A DNA stretch of 64,000 bases. Origin: Amycolatopsis albispora (GTDB lineage Bacteria > Actinomycetota > Actinomycetes > Mycobacteriales > Pseudonocardiaceae). Under the pieces are notes generated by a model. That model was given only the letters and a program-made list of their open reading frames with translations, did not search any database and was not told the origin of the DNA. The position numbers were made by a program, and so were the translations under genes. Below are positions 24,883-32,825 of this stretch, piece by piece. Position 1 is the stretch's first letter. Each line of letters opens with the position of its first letter. The DNA lies in NCBI RefSeq assembly GCF_003312875.1, contig NZ_CP015163.1:2852001-2916000 (forward strand), in the 5' to 3' direction.

Positions 24883-26121
24883 ATGAGGCGTTCCGGAAGG
24901 CTGGCGGCGCTGGCCGCCGCCGTGGTCCTGCTGGCAGGACTGCTGATGGGCTCGGCGCCCGCAACCCAGCCGCAGCGTTCCCCGTGGTTCACCTCGTGGG
25001 CGCAGTCGCAGCAGGGTCTCGCCGGGAAGACGTTGGACAACCAGTCCGTCCGGATGGTCACGCGCCTGAGTCAGGGCGGTGACGCGCTGCGGATCCGCGT
25101 GCAGAACACCTTCGGCAAGACCCCACTGACCGTTGACCGCGCGACGGCGGGTCTCAGCGGCCCCGGCGCTTCGGTCACCGGCGCGCGGCCGCTGACCTTC
25201 CACGGGCAGCCGTCGGTGACCATCCCGCCCGGCGGTGAGGTGTGGAGCGACGACACCGCGCTGGCCACCCGGCCGGACACCGACGTCAGCATCAGCATGT
25301 ACGTGGCGGGCACGGTCGTTCCCGGGCAGCACGAGTCCGCGTTCCGCCAGAACTACCTCACCGCGCCCGGCGCCGGCGACCACACCGCGGACAGCACCGG
25401 CGCCGCGTACACCGAAACCGTCACGTCGACCTACCTGGTCAGCGCGATCGACGTGCGGAACAGGGCGCTGCGCGGCACGGTCGTCGCCTACGGCAGTTCG
25501 GTGGTCGACGGCGTCGGCAGCACCAACTGCGGTCCCGGCTGTACCGAACTGGGGACCAACCGACGCTGGACCGACGACCTCGCGCGCCGCGTCGTCGCCG
25601 AGGGACCTCGGGGCGTGACCATCGCCAACGCGGGGATCAGTGGCACCACCAGTTCGGCGGCATGCCCCGGCACCCCCGGCCGGGTCGCGGGCCTCGACGC
25701 GCTTTCCCGGCTGGACCGCGACGTGCTCGCGCTGCACGGCGTCACCGGCGTCATCTACTACTACGGCACCAACGATCTGGCCTTCGGCTGCACGGCCGAG
25801 CAGATCCTGGACAGCTACCGGCAGGTCTTTCAGCGCCTGCGCGACGCCGGGATCGACGTGTACGTCACGCCGATCACCTCGCGCCCCGGGTACACCGACG
25901 CGCAGAACCTCCACCGGCACGCGGTGGGCACGTTCACCAAGCGCTGGAACAACTGCTCCGGGACCTGCGACGCCGTGGTCGACTTCGATCAGGTGCTCAA
26001 GGATCCCTTGCACCCCAACGGAATCTACCCCGCGTACGACACGGGCGACGGCGTGCACGCCAACATCGCCGGGCAGCAGGCCATCGCGGACTTCATCCCG
26101 GTGCCGCTCTTGGTTCCCTGA
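24883..26121 (+). CDS. Secreted SGNH/GDSL-type hydrolase
   Basis: 412 residues. A cleavable signal peptide (basic MRRSGR, hydrophobic core to about residue 27, APA cleavage region) is followed by a beta-rich domain and the SGNH core. Block I is AYGSSVVDG, so the usual GDS is GSS, with Ser as nucleophile. Block III is YYGTNDLAFG (Gly-x-Asn-Asp) and block V DGVHAN supplies Asp and His. Probably an extracellular carbohydrate or lipid esterase. ATG 24883 is preferred with AAAGGTG upstream, 12 nt after the dehydratase, so co-transcription is likely. Substrate unknown. Confidence 0.85.
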   Translation: MRRSGRLAALAAAVVLLAGLLMGSAPATQPQRSPWFTSWAQSQQGLAGKTLDNQSVRMVTRLSQGGDALRIRVQNTFGKTPLTVDRATAGLSGPGASVTGARPLTFHGQPSVTIPPGGEVWSDDTALATRPDTDVSISMYVAGTVVPGQHESAFRQNYLTAPGAGDHTADSTGAAYTETVTSTYLVSAIDVRNRALRGTVVAYGSSVVDGVGSTNCGPGCTELGTNRRWTDDLARRVVAEGPRGVTIANAGISGTTSSAACPGTPGRVAGLDALSRLDRDVLALHGVTGVIYYYGTNDLAFGCTAEQILDSYRQVFQRLRDAGIDVYVTPITSRPGYTDAQNLHRHAVGTFTKRWNNCSGTCDAVVDFDQVLKDPLHPNGIYPAYDTGDGVHANIAGQQAIADFIPVPLLVP

Positions 26122-26130
26122 GCCCGGCGC

Positions 26131-26841
26131 TCAGCCCGGCTCCGGTCGCGCGCTGGGAAAAGCCAGGTCGGGCATGGCCAGTGGTGCACCGGGATCGAGT
26201 TCGACACCGCCCGCGCGGAGGGTGTCGTCGACGATCCGCCACACCCAGCGCGCGAGCAGCCCGGCGAACTCGGCGTGTTCGAGCCCTCGCGTGTCCTTGA
26301 GCCACTGGGCGGTGCTGGCGTCGACGAGCCCGACCACGCTGAACGCGGCGGGCGCGGCGACGCGGGTGTCCAGCCCGAAAGCCGCGAGGTAGTGCTCGAA
26401 CAACACGGTCAGGTGCTCGCCGATGGTGCTTTTGACATCGTTGACGGCATCCGGCCCGGACAGCGACAGCCTGCTCAGATACCGGTAGAGGTGCCAGTTC
26501 TCGGACAGCCACCGGATGTGCGCGTCGACCGCGGTACTGATCATTTGCGCCGGTGAACCGTGCAGATCCCACAATGGCGCGAGTTCGGTGTTGATCAATT
26601 CCACGGCGCGCGCCGCGATGGCGCGGTGGATATCGGTGGCGTCGGTGAAATGCTTGTACAACCGCGTCCGCGCGACCCCGGCTTCTTCCGCGATGCGCTC
26701 GGTGGACAGGTCCGGCCCGTGCTCCCTGATCGCCCGCAATGCGGCCTCGACGAACTCGCGGCGACGACGTTCCCGCTGGCCAGCCCAGCGCGCGGCTCGG
26801 CCGTCCGTGCGGCCGGAGGACGCCGAAGCAGGCATACCCAC
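26131..26841 (-). CDS. TetR/AcrR family regulator
   Basis: 236 residues. The N-terminal HTH (STERIAEEAGVARTRLYKHF) is typical of TetR. The ligand domain is longer than average and is followed by an acidic/proline-rich tail ending PGAPLAMPDLAFPSARPEPG. Start is GTG 26841 or ATG 26835. It diverges from an ECF sigma gene 101 nt away; symmetrical TACA/TGTA elements lie in the gap. It may regulate itself and the sigma unit; the effector is unknown. Confidence 0.87.
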   Translation of the reverse strand: MGMPASASSGRTDGRAARWAGQRERRRREFVEAALRAIREHGPDLSTERIAEEAGVARTRLYKHFTDATDIHRAIAARAVELINTELAPLWDLHGSPAQMISTAVDAHIRWLSENWHLYRYLSRLSLSGPDAVNDVKSTIGEHLTVLFEHYLAAFGLDTRVAAPAAFSVVGLVDASTAQWLKDTRGLEHAEFAGLLARWVWRIVDDTLRAGGVELDPGAPLAMPDLAFPSARPEPG

Positions 26842-26874
26842 AGTTTACTGGCCATCAACTGCCTAATACGACCG

Positions 26875-26895
26875 TGTACCTGATACATTCTTGTA
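26875..26895. promoter_or_regulatory. Candidate TetR operator in the tetR/sigma divergent gap
   Basis: TGTA-N5-TACA at 26875-26887 overlaps TACA-N4-TGTA at 26884-26895, giving interleaved dyads between the TetR and ECF starts. The location supports a regulator site; the half-sites are short. Confidence 0.3.
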
Positions 26896-26942
26896 CTCGT
26901 TACCGCGGGACCGGCCGAATTGGGGAGAAGGAGGCCGATGCG

Positions 26943-27722
26943 TTGCCGAATGCTGTTCGAGGGGACCTGACCGAGCTGACCGACACCGCGCTGCTCGACG
27001 CGGTGCGCGCCGGTGACCTGACCGCCTACGGAGTGCTGTTCGAACGGCACGCCGACCCGGCGCGGCAGTTCGCGCGGCGCTGGGCGGGCAGCGCCGCCGA
27101 GGCGCACGAGCTGGTCGCCGAGGGGTTCGCCCGCGTGCTCGCCGCCCTCCGCGCCGGCGCCGGTCCGCGTGAGCACCTGCGGCCCTACCTGCTGGTCACC
27201 ATGCGTCATCTGGCTATCACCTGGCGGCGGACGCGGGCCAGGGTCGAGCTGTACGGCACCACTCCGGAGGCCGGGCCCGACGTCACCGCGCCCCGTCTGG
27301 ACGAGATCGTGCTGCGCCGGTGGAACACCCAGCTGGCCCGCTCGGCCTTCCAGCGCCTGCCGCCGCGCTGGCGGCTGGTGCTCTGGCACACCGAGATCGA
27401 ATCGGCGCCGGCCGTGGACCTCGCTTCGACGCTCGGCATCTCCCCGAACGGAGTCGCCGCGCTCGCGAAGCGCGCCCGTGAAGGACTGCGCAAGGCCTAT
27501 CTCCAGGAGCAGGTCCCCGAATCGGGTGAGCTGGGCTGCCGGGCACCCCGGCACCAGATGGGCACGTGGATCCGCGGTGGACTGTCGTGCCACCGGGCGC
27601 AGCGCATCGAAGACCACGTCGCCGGCTGCGCGGACTGCCGGACCGTCGCCACCCGGCTCGCCGAATCCAACGGCGAGCTCACGCCGCCACCCAAACCTCC
27701 GAGGCATACGAGATCCAGATGA
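26943..27722 (+). CDS. ECF-type sigma factor with C-terminal zinc-finger extension
   Basis: 259 residues from TTG 26943, selected by the strong AAGGAGG 9 nt upstream; the in-frame reading continues far upstream but crosses the divergent promoter. Region 2 spans about residues 8-75 (AYGVLFERHADPARQFARRW, then the VTMRHLAITWRR part), and region 4 about 110-175 (LPPRWRLVLWHTEIE, LASTLGISPNGVAALAKRAREGL). The last 50 residues contain HVAGCADC, an H-x3-C-x2-C motif like that of zinc-binding anti-sigma factors, so sigma and control module appear fused. A small acidic protein starts at its stop (ATGA). Confidence 0.8.
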   Translation: MPNAVRGDLTELTDTALLDAVRAGDLTAYGVLFERHADPARQFARRWAGSAAEAHELVAEGFARVLAALRAGAGPREHLRPYLLVTMRHLAITWRRTRARVELYGTTPEAGPDVTAPRLDEIVLRRWNTQLARSAFQRLPPRWRLVLWHTEIESAPAVDLASTLGISPNGVAALAKRAREGLRKAYLQEQVPESGELGCRAPRHQMGTWIRGGLSCHRAQRIEDHVAGCADCRTVATRLAESNGELTPPPKPPRHTRSR

Positions 27723-27898
27723 GTGAAGGAACCGAGATGGAGACCGCACCCGAGACGCAGGACGACACCTGGCTGGCCGAGCAGGCGCAGGAAGCGCTGA
27801 GCGCGATCGCCAGCCTCCACGACGAGGCGATCGCTACGCTCAGCCCACGCGACACCGGCTGGTTCGACACCGAACCGGAGTCACCCGCGCAGTCCTGA
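27719..27898 (+). CDS. Small acidic protein coupled to the ECF sigma factor
   Basis: 59 residues, strongly acidic (Glu/Asp in about a quarter of positions), with a probable amphipathic helix at residues 18-40 (WLAEQAQEALSAIASLHDEA). No signal peptide, membrane segment or Cys. ATG overlaps the sigma stop by 4 nt; a second ATG six codons in has an AAGGA upstream. The 3' end overlaps the convergent hydrolase by 18 nt. Its coupling implies a role with the sigma factor, for example as binding partner, but there is no recognised family. Confidence 0.6.
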   Translation: MSEGTEMETAPETQDDTWLAEQAQEALSAIASLHDEAIATLSPRDTGWFDTEPESPAQS

Positions 27899-28693
27899 GT
27901 GGTCCTGGAGGAAGCGCTCCAGCAGCGGGTTCACCTGCTCCGGGTGGGTCAGTGCCGGGGTGTGCGCGGCACCGGCGATGACCTGGACCGCGCCGGCGCC
28001 CGGTAGCCTGGCGGCCAGCAGCTCCATCCGGTCGCGTGGGAGCGACACGTCCTCCGAACCCCAGATCAGCAACGCCGGGCAGGTGATCTCGGCGAGCCGG
28101 TCCGACACGTCGTCGCGCTCGAGCAGGCACCGCGTCGTGGTGCCCAGCGGCAGGGCGGCCTGGTCGCGCCAGCGCTGCCGCCACCGCGCCGCGTGCTGCC
28201 CGTCGCCGAGGAGCTGGGCCGACAGCGGCACCAGAAGTTCGTCGACCGGACCGGCTTCGCGGAGCGCGGCGAACATGCCCTCGTACCCAGTGCGGTCGGC
28301 GTCGTCGAGCGCGGTCGCTTCGGTGTCGGCCAGTACCAGCGCCCGTACCCGCTCGGGCGCGAGCAGTGCCAGGCGCAGGGCGACGAACCCGCCCTGCGAG
28401 ATGCCGCCGACCACCGCGGACTCCAGGCCGAGGTGGTCCATCAGGCCGATCAGGTCGCGCGCGAGGTCCCAGTAGGTCATCCGCTCGTCGCGGCCGGGGG
28501 TGTCGCCGTGGGCCGGGGCGTCCCAGCAGATGAGGCGGCACCGTGGCGCGAGCGCCTCCACTTGCGGCGCGAACACCGTGCGGTCGAGGAAGTAGCCGTG
28601 CCCGAGCAGCACCGGCGGGCCGTCGCCACCGGAATCGAAGTAACGCAGCTCGTGCCCGTTCACCTTCACTGACGACGTCGGCAGTTCACTCAT
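27881..28693 (-). CDS. Alpha/beta hydrolase
   Basis: 270 residues of the alpha/beta-hydrolase fold. Oxyanion region LLGHGYFLDRTVF, nucleophile elbow GGISQGGFVAL (GxSxG), acidic residue in LIWGSEDVSLP, and His in IAGAAHTPALTHPE complete the triad. ATG 28693 is chosen as the family-like start. Cytoplasmic; no signal peptide. A 10-bp palindrome (CACGATCGTG, 28708-28717) lies just upstream of the start. Likely an esterase or C-C hydrolase; substrate cannot be told. Confidence 0.87.
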   Translation of the reverse strand: MSELPTSSVKVNGHELRYFDSGGDGPPVLLGHGYFLDRTVFAPQVEALAPRCRLICWDAPAHGDTPGRDERMTYWDLARDLIGLMDHLGLESAVVGGISQGGFVALRLALLAPERVRALVLADTEATALDDADRTGYEGMFAALREAGPVDELLVPLSAQLLGDGQHAARWRQRWRDQAALPLGTTTRCLLERDDVSDRLAEITCPALLIWGSEDVSLPRDRMELLAARLPGAGAVQVIAGAAHTPALTHPEQVNPLLERFLQDHSGLRG

Positions 28694-28883
28694 GGTCGCG
28701 ATCGTCCCACGATCGTGGTCGCGTCCGGGTGACGCCATGCCGACGCCGGCGTCCTGTCAGTCCACTGAGGACACTCGCACGGTTATCGGCAATTTCGCCG
28801 GTCCGCCGCCGCTTCGCTGGCCGGGTGCGGAGCGCGGTCGCCACAATTCGGCACGGCCGCACTCCCTCGACCCGGAGAACACC

Positions 28884-29717
28884 ATGCGATTGCGCACAGT
28901 TCTGCTCGGCCTGCTCACCACCGCCCTGGTCACCACCGGTTCCACGACGGCCGCCGCGGAACCACCGTCGGTGCTCGGCGGCTCCGGCCCGTACTCCGCC
29001 GGTTACGAGACCACCTTCCGGCTGCCCGACCACACCATCTACCGCCCGGAGACCCTGCCCGCCGGGGTGAAGCTGCCGATCGTGGCCTGGGGCAACGGCG
29101 CCTGCCGCGCGGACGGCACCTGGTTCGAGAACATCCTCACCGAATGGGCCTCGCACGGTTTCCTGGTGATCGCGAACGGCAGGCCGGGCGGGTTCGGCTC
29201 CACCGACTCGGACATGCTGATCGAGTCGATCGACTGGGCCATCGCGGAGAACAGCCGCTTCGGCAGCAAGTACCGCGGCCGGATCGACACCACCAAGGTC
29301 GCCGTGATGGGCCAGTCCTGCGGTGGCATCGAGACCTATGAGGTGGCGGACGACCCGCAGATCACCACGACCGTGCTGTGGAACAGCGGGCTGCTCAGCG
29401 ACAGCCAGAACTACCTGTTGCAGCGGTTGCACGCACCGATCGCCTATTTCATCGGCGGCCCGAGCGATATCGCCTATCCGAACGCGATGGACGACTGGCA
29501 GCGGCTGCCCGCCGGGCTGCCCGCGTTCATGGGCAATCTGGACGTCGGCCACTTCGGCACCTTCGACCAGCCGAACGGCGGTGAGTTCGGCCGCGTCGGC
29601 GGGCACTGGCTGAAGTGGCGGCTCAAAGGCGACCAGGCGAGCCGCGCCCAGTTCGTGGGCCCGAACTGCGGACTGTGCGCCACCGAATGGGACGTGATGA
29701 GCAAGAACCTGACCTAG
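28884..29717 (+). CDS. Secreted alpha/beta hydrolase
   Basis: 277 residues. The signal peptide is residues 1-25 (MRLRTVLLGLLTTALVTTGS, then AAAE). The mature enzyme resembles bacterial cutinase/chlorophyllase-like hydrolases: LPIVAWGNGAC opens the oxyanion site, VMGQSCGGIE is the nucleophile elbow, and VGHFGTFD may supply the catalytic His. It has several Cys, including a C-terminal pair (CGLC) that could form a disulfide outside the cell. ATG 28884 follows CGGAG; 190 nt separate it from the divergent hydrolase, with no gene between. Substrate unknown. Confidence 0.85.
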   Translation: MRLRTVLLGLLTTALVTTGSTTAAAEPPSVLGGSGPYSAGYETTFRLPDHTIYRPETLPAGVKLPIVAWGNGACRADGTWFENILTEWASHGFLVIANGRPGGFGSTDSDMLIESIDWAIAENSRFGSKYRGRIDTTKVAVMGQSCGGIETYEVADDPQITTTVLWNSGLLSDSQNYLLQRLHAPIAYFIGGPSDIAYPNAMDDWQRLPAGLPAFMGNLDVGHFGTFDQPNGGEFGRVGGHWLKWRLKGDQASRAQFVGPNCGLCATEWDVMSKNLT

Positions 29718-30052
29718 TCCCGGTTCCGCGGCGGCGGCAGCACCAAGTCGGCCACGCCGCGCTCGAGATCGATCCGGCTGCGCGGGGGCGCGTTGTCGCC
29801 TGCCTCCTCGCGGAGCAGGGACTGCGACTTCCGCTCGTCCAGTTCCGCCCGGCGCGAGCCGGAGAAGAACGCGTGTAGTTCGTCGACGCCGGTCGCGGTC
29901 AGCGGAGCGCGACCGGCGGCGCGGCGACGGCGGCGCCACGGCAGCAGGCCGCGGTCGCCGACCCAGCGCCCGAACCGCTCGACCGCGGCGAGCAGCACCA
30001 GCAGGCAGACCAGCCCGGGGATGGACAGCGCGAACAGCACTCCGAGGGTCAC
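29714..30052 (-). CDS. DUF6191-like small membrane protein
   Basis: 112 residues: one N-terminal membrane helix (residues 3-24, TLGVLFALSIPGLVCLLVLLA), an Arg-rich patch (RRRRRAAGRAP), then a polar tail including FFSGSRRAELDERKSQSLLR. This arrangement matches the actinomycete DUF6191 family. It overlaps the stop of the convergent hydrolase by 4 nt and lies 36 nt downstream of the GNAT gene, so it probably ends that operon. Function unknown. Confidence 0.65.
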   Translation of the reverse strand: MTLGVLFALSIPGLVCLLVLLAAVERFGRWVGDRGLLPWRRRRRAAGRAPLTATGVDELHAFFSGSRRAELDERKSQSLLREEAGDNAPPRSRIDLERGVADLVLPPPRNRD

Positions 30053-30088
30053 ACCGCAACAACCGCGCCGGTGGCCGCGGAGTTCCCG

Positions 30089-30544
30089 TCAGAGGGTCCT
30101 GGTCATGAAAACGCTGTGCGGGTCCAGCCGGTACTCGCCAAACGGTTCGCAGTAGGTGAAGCCGAACTTCTCGTACAGCTTCCGCGCGGGCCGGAAGAAC
30201 TCGGCGGAGCCGGTTTCCAGGCTGATCCGGGAGAACCGCATCCGCCGCGCCTCCGCCAGGATGTGGTCCAGCAGGAACGACGCGACCCCGCCGCGTTTGC
30301 GCGTGGTGCTGGTGCGCATCGACTTCAGTTCCGCGTGCTCGGTGTCGAGCGCCTTGATGGCGCCGCAGCCGACCAGCGCGTCGTCGTCGTAGACCGACCA
30401 GAAGGTCACGTCCGGCTTCCGGAGATCGTCGAGGTCCAGCGCGTGCTTGCTCTCCAGCGGCGTCAGCGACCGCATTTCGCTGACGTGCTCGGCGAGGAAC
30501 TCGGCGATCTCCGGGCCGAACAGGTCATCAACGACGATCTTCAT
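30089..30544 (-). CDS. GNAT family N-acetyltransferase
   Basis: 151 residues with a complete GNAT fold. The acetyl-CoA loop is represented by RKRGGVASFLLDHIL (a variant of R/Q-x-x-G-x-G/A), with preceding strand HAELKSMRTSTT and C-terminal YEKFGFTYCEPFGEY, typical of YjaB/PhnO-like enzymes. It starts at ATG 30544, 2 nt after the large membrane protein gene, so it belongs to that operon. It may acetylate a small molecule or protein; acceptor unknown. Confidence 0.87.
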   Translation of the reverse strand: MKIVVDDLFGPEIAEFLAEHVSEMRSLTPLESKHALDLDDLRKPDVTFWSVYDDDALVGCGAIKALDTEHAELKSMRTSTTRKRGGVASFLLDHILAEARRMRFSRISLETGSAEFFRPARKLYEKFGFTYCEPFGEYRLDPHSVFMTRTL

Positions 30545-30546
30545 GC

Positions 30547-32367
30547 CTAGACGGTAGACCGGGCGCGTGCCGGGCGGACACCGGCGGCGGCGGTGTACAG
30601 CCAGCCGAACAGCACCCACATGCCGCCGAAGATCAGGCCGACCACCACGTAGGCGACCGTCCACAGCACGGCCGGGGTCTCGCTCTTGCGCTCGCGCTGC
30701 AGGAACTCGATCTCCGACATGAACGGCCGCGAGCCGGAGACCGCCTCGATCGCGGGCGCGCCGGCGGCCGCGTCGTCCGGGGCGTACACCGGTGCCAGCG
30801 CCAGCATGCGGTTCGCGGTGTGCAACCGGAACCCGCTCTTCCACGCGCCGTAGACCGGCAGCGGCTCGGCCGTGCGGTACACACCCTCGCCGACCTGCTC
30901 CAGCGGCTTGGTGAAGAAGTCGCCGCCCTGCCAGGAAAAGCCGTTCAGCCAGAGCGCGTCCGAAGCGAGCGCGGGATCGCTGATGCGGACCTCGGCGTTG
31001 ACCCAGCGCGGCTCACCACCGCCGTGCGGCGCGGACACCGGCAGCCCGGTGGTCGACTCGCTCAGCGCGATCTCCGCGGTCAGCCCGGCAGGCGGGTCCT
31101 GCGGCACCACAACCACAGCCATCAGCGCGACCGCGCCCAGCGCACCGGCCAGCCCAGCGGCGTGCCGCACGCGCCGCTCCGGTGAACCGGCGACCGGCCC
31201 TTCCGGCGCGGCGATGCTCTCCGCCTGCTGGTACTGCCAGGCCCCGACCAGGCAGCCCGCGACCGACGCGGCCACCCCGAAGCCGAGGAACAGCGGCAGG
31301 TGCGAGGCGGGCCACGGGTTCGGCATCAGCCACTGGGAGAACGCCCATTCGCCGAGCATGCCGACCGTGCCGGCGCCGATCCCGGCCAGCACCGCGCGCC
31401 GGTGGACCCCCGCCCGGCCCGCGAGCAGCACGACCACCTCGATGACCACGGCCTCGGCGACGTACGGCAGGAGCGACGCGACGTGCAGGTCGTCGGCGAA
31501 CGGGATGACGGCGAAGAGCAGGCGGCTGCCCAGGAACACCGCGAGCACGATCAGCGTGCCGCCCGGCCCCCAGCTCAGCCGCCCGTAGAGCAGGGTCCAC
31601 CCGCCGATCAGGCCGACCAGCACGACCTGGGAAAGCATCGGGAACTGCGGCACCCCGAGGTCGAACTCCATCAGGAACGCCGAAGCACCCATCATCCACG
31701 CACCGGCGAGCAGCGGGCCGAGCAACCGGACCAGCGGCCCGCTCGCGCCGACCTGCCGCGCTTCGGCGAGCAGCAGCTGCAGGCCGATCACCACGCCGAT
31801 GCCCCCGCCGATCATCAGCACGTGGGTGGGGCCCCATTCGGTGACGTCCTGCCCGAACAACCGGTGCCACACGTCGTCCAGCGGAAACCCGGCGACGCCG
31901 ACCAGGCCGGTGGCCATCATCTGCACGCTGCCCATCGGCACCCGCCAGTGCGGGCCGATCGGGAAGGTGCGCGCGGGCAGCTTGCCCTTGGCCAGCCCGG
32001 CGCTGAGCACGCCGCTGGCGAAGATGCCCATCAGGCCGAAGTAGATCGGGTAGTGCGACGGGTTGGCCAGCGGGCCCTCGTCGCGGCCCAGTTCCATGTG
32101 GATCGGCACGTCCCAGTACACGCCGATCAGCGCGGAGAGCCCGGACAGCCCGGCGAGGAACATCGGCAGCGCCGCCCAGCGGGGCAGGCCGGACCGTGTG
32201 GCCGCCCAGTCGGCGAGCCGCCCGGCCGCGGTGCGCTTGCCCGCCCGCTCGCGCAGCACAAAAACGGCGAGTGGCAGGAAGACGACGAAGAACATCAGCC
32301 CGGCGATGGCGATCTGGCCGAGCTCGGCACCACCGGCTGGCGGACTGGTCGGCTGTGCGAGGTTCAC
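30547..32367 (-). CDS. Large polytopic membrane protein of unknown function
   Basis: 606 residues, about 12 hydrophobic segments, interrupted near residues 425-560 by a hydrophilic, probably extracytoplasmic domain (EIALSESTTGLPVSAP, LWLNGFSWQGGDFF, YGAWKSGFRLHTANRM), and a last membrane helix near 575-595. No catalytic family is recognised. Start is GTG 32367, with GGAGG upstream. It is divergent from a cupredoxin-like lipoprotein operon, with two palindromes between. The co-location with a cupredoxin lipoprotein and another polytopic protein suggests a role in metal handling or respiratory-complex assembly, as inference only. Confidence 0.65.
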   Translation of the reverse strand: MNLAQPTSPPAGGAELGQIAIAGLMFFVVFLPLAVFVLRERAGKRTAAGRLADWAATRSGLPRWAALPMFLAGLSGLSALIGVYWDVPIHMELGRDEGPLANPSHYPIYFGLMGIFASGVLSAGLAKGKLPARTFPIGPHWRVPMGSVQMMATGLVGVAGFPLDDVWHRLFGQDVTEWGPTHVLMIGGGIGVVIGLQLLLAEARQVGASGPLVRLLGPLLAGAWMMGASAFLMEFDLGVPQFPMLSQVVLVGLIGGWTLLYGRLSWGPGGTLIVLAVFLGSRLLFAVIPFADDLHVASLLPYVAEAVVIEVVVLLAGRAGVHRRAVLAGIGAGTVGMLGEWAFSQWLMPNPWPASHLPLFLGFGVAASVAGCLVGAWQYQQAESIAAPEGPVAGSPERRVRHAAGLAGALGAVALMAVVVVPQDPPAGLTAEIALSESTTGLPVSAPHGGGEPRWVNAEVRISDPALASDALWLNGFSWQGGDFFTKPLEQVGEGVYRTAEPLPVYGAWKSGFRLHTANRMLALAPVYAPDDAAAGAPAIEAVSGSRPFMSEIEFLQRERKSETPAVLWTVAYVVVGLIFGGMWVLFGWLYTAAAGVRPARARSTV

Positions 32368-32394
32368 TGCTGGTCCTCCGGCGGACGATCTATG

Positions 32395-32444
32395 TGTTAC
32401 CTCGGGTAACAGTTACTGGAAATAGCATGTTACCGTTGGTCACA
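32395..32444. promoter_or_regulatory. Paired operator-like palindromes in a divergent promoter
   Basis: TGTTACC-TCG-GGTAACA (32395-32411) is a perfect 7-bp-arm palindrome; TGTTACC-GTT-GGTCACA (32428-32444) is a one-mismatch copy, 33 nt centre to centre. GTTACT at 32412-32417 adds another half-site. They fill the 107-nt gap between two divergent units, so one regulator probably controls both. Confidence 0.6.
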
Positions 32445-32474
32445 CGTAAAGTCGAGCCGGGTGGAGGAAGTCCT

Positions 32475-32825
32475 GTGAGCTGGCGTGTTCGTGGTCAGGC
32501 GGCGCTGATGGCCGCGCTGGTGGTGTTCGGCCTCGCCGGGTGCGGTTCCGGGGAGTCCTCCCCGGGCGACGCGGTCCACCGGTTCGCCGTCGCGGGCGGT
32601 GCCCGTACCGAGGGACCGGACCGGATCACCGTCACCACCGGCACCCAGGTGACCATCGAGGTCACCTGTGACGCCACCGACGAACTCCACGTGCACGGTT
32701 ACGACAAGGCCGCGCCTTGCGGGCCGGGCGCCCCGGCGGCGCTGGCCTTCACCGCGGACGTGCCAGGTGTGTTCGAGGTCGAGATGCACGAGACCGGGCC
32801 GCTGACCGAACTGCGGGTGCAGTGA
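32475..32825 (+). CDS. Cupredoxin-like lipoprotein
   Basis: 116 residues. A lipoprotein signal peptide with lipobox LAGC (acylated Cys near residue 20) tethers it outside. The mature part (VTVTTGTQVTIEV, ELHVHGYDKAAPCGPG, FTADVPGVFEVEMHETG) has the strand pattern of a cupredoxin fold. His in HVHG and HETG plus one Cys could bind copper, but the set is not the full type-1 site. GTG 32475 is chosen with GGAGGAAG just upstream. It overlaps the next gene by 4 nt (GTGA). Likely copper binding or delivery; not proven. Confidence 0.72.
   Translation: MSWRVRGQAALMAALVVFGLAGCGSGESSPGDAVHRFAVAGGARTEGPDRITVTTGTQVTIEVTCDATDELHVHGYDKAAPCGPGAPAALAFTADVPGVFEVEMHETGPLTELRVQ

Noticed and set aside
24883..26121. 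SGNH hydrolase as inactive because block I reads GSS rather than GDS
   Set aside because: The nucleophile Ser is still present and blocks III and V are intact, so I keep it as a likely active enzyme.
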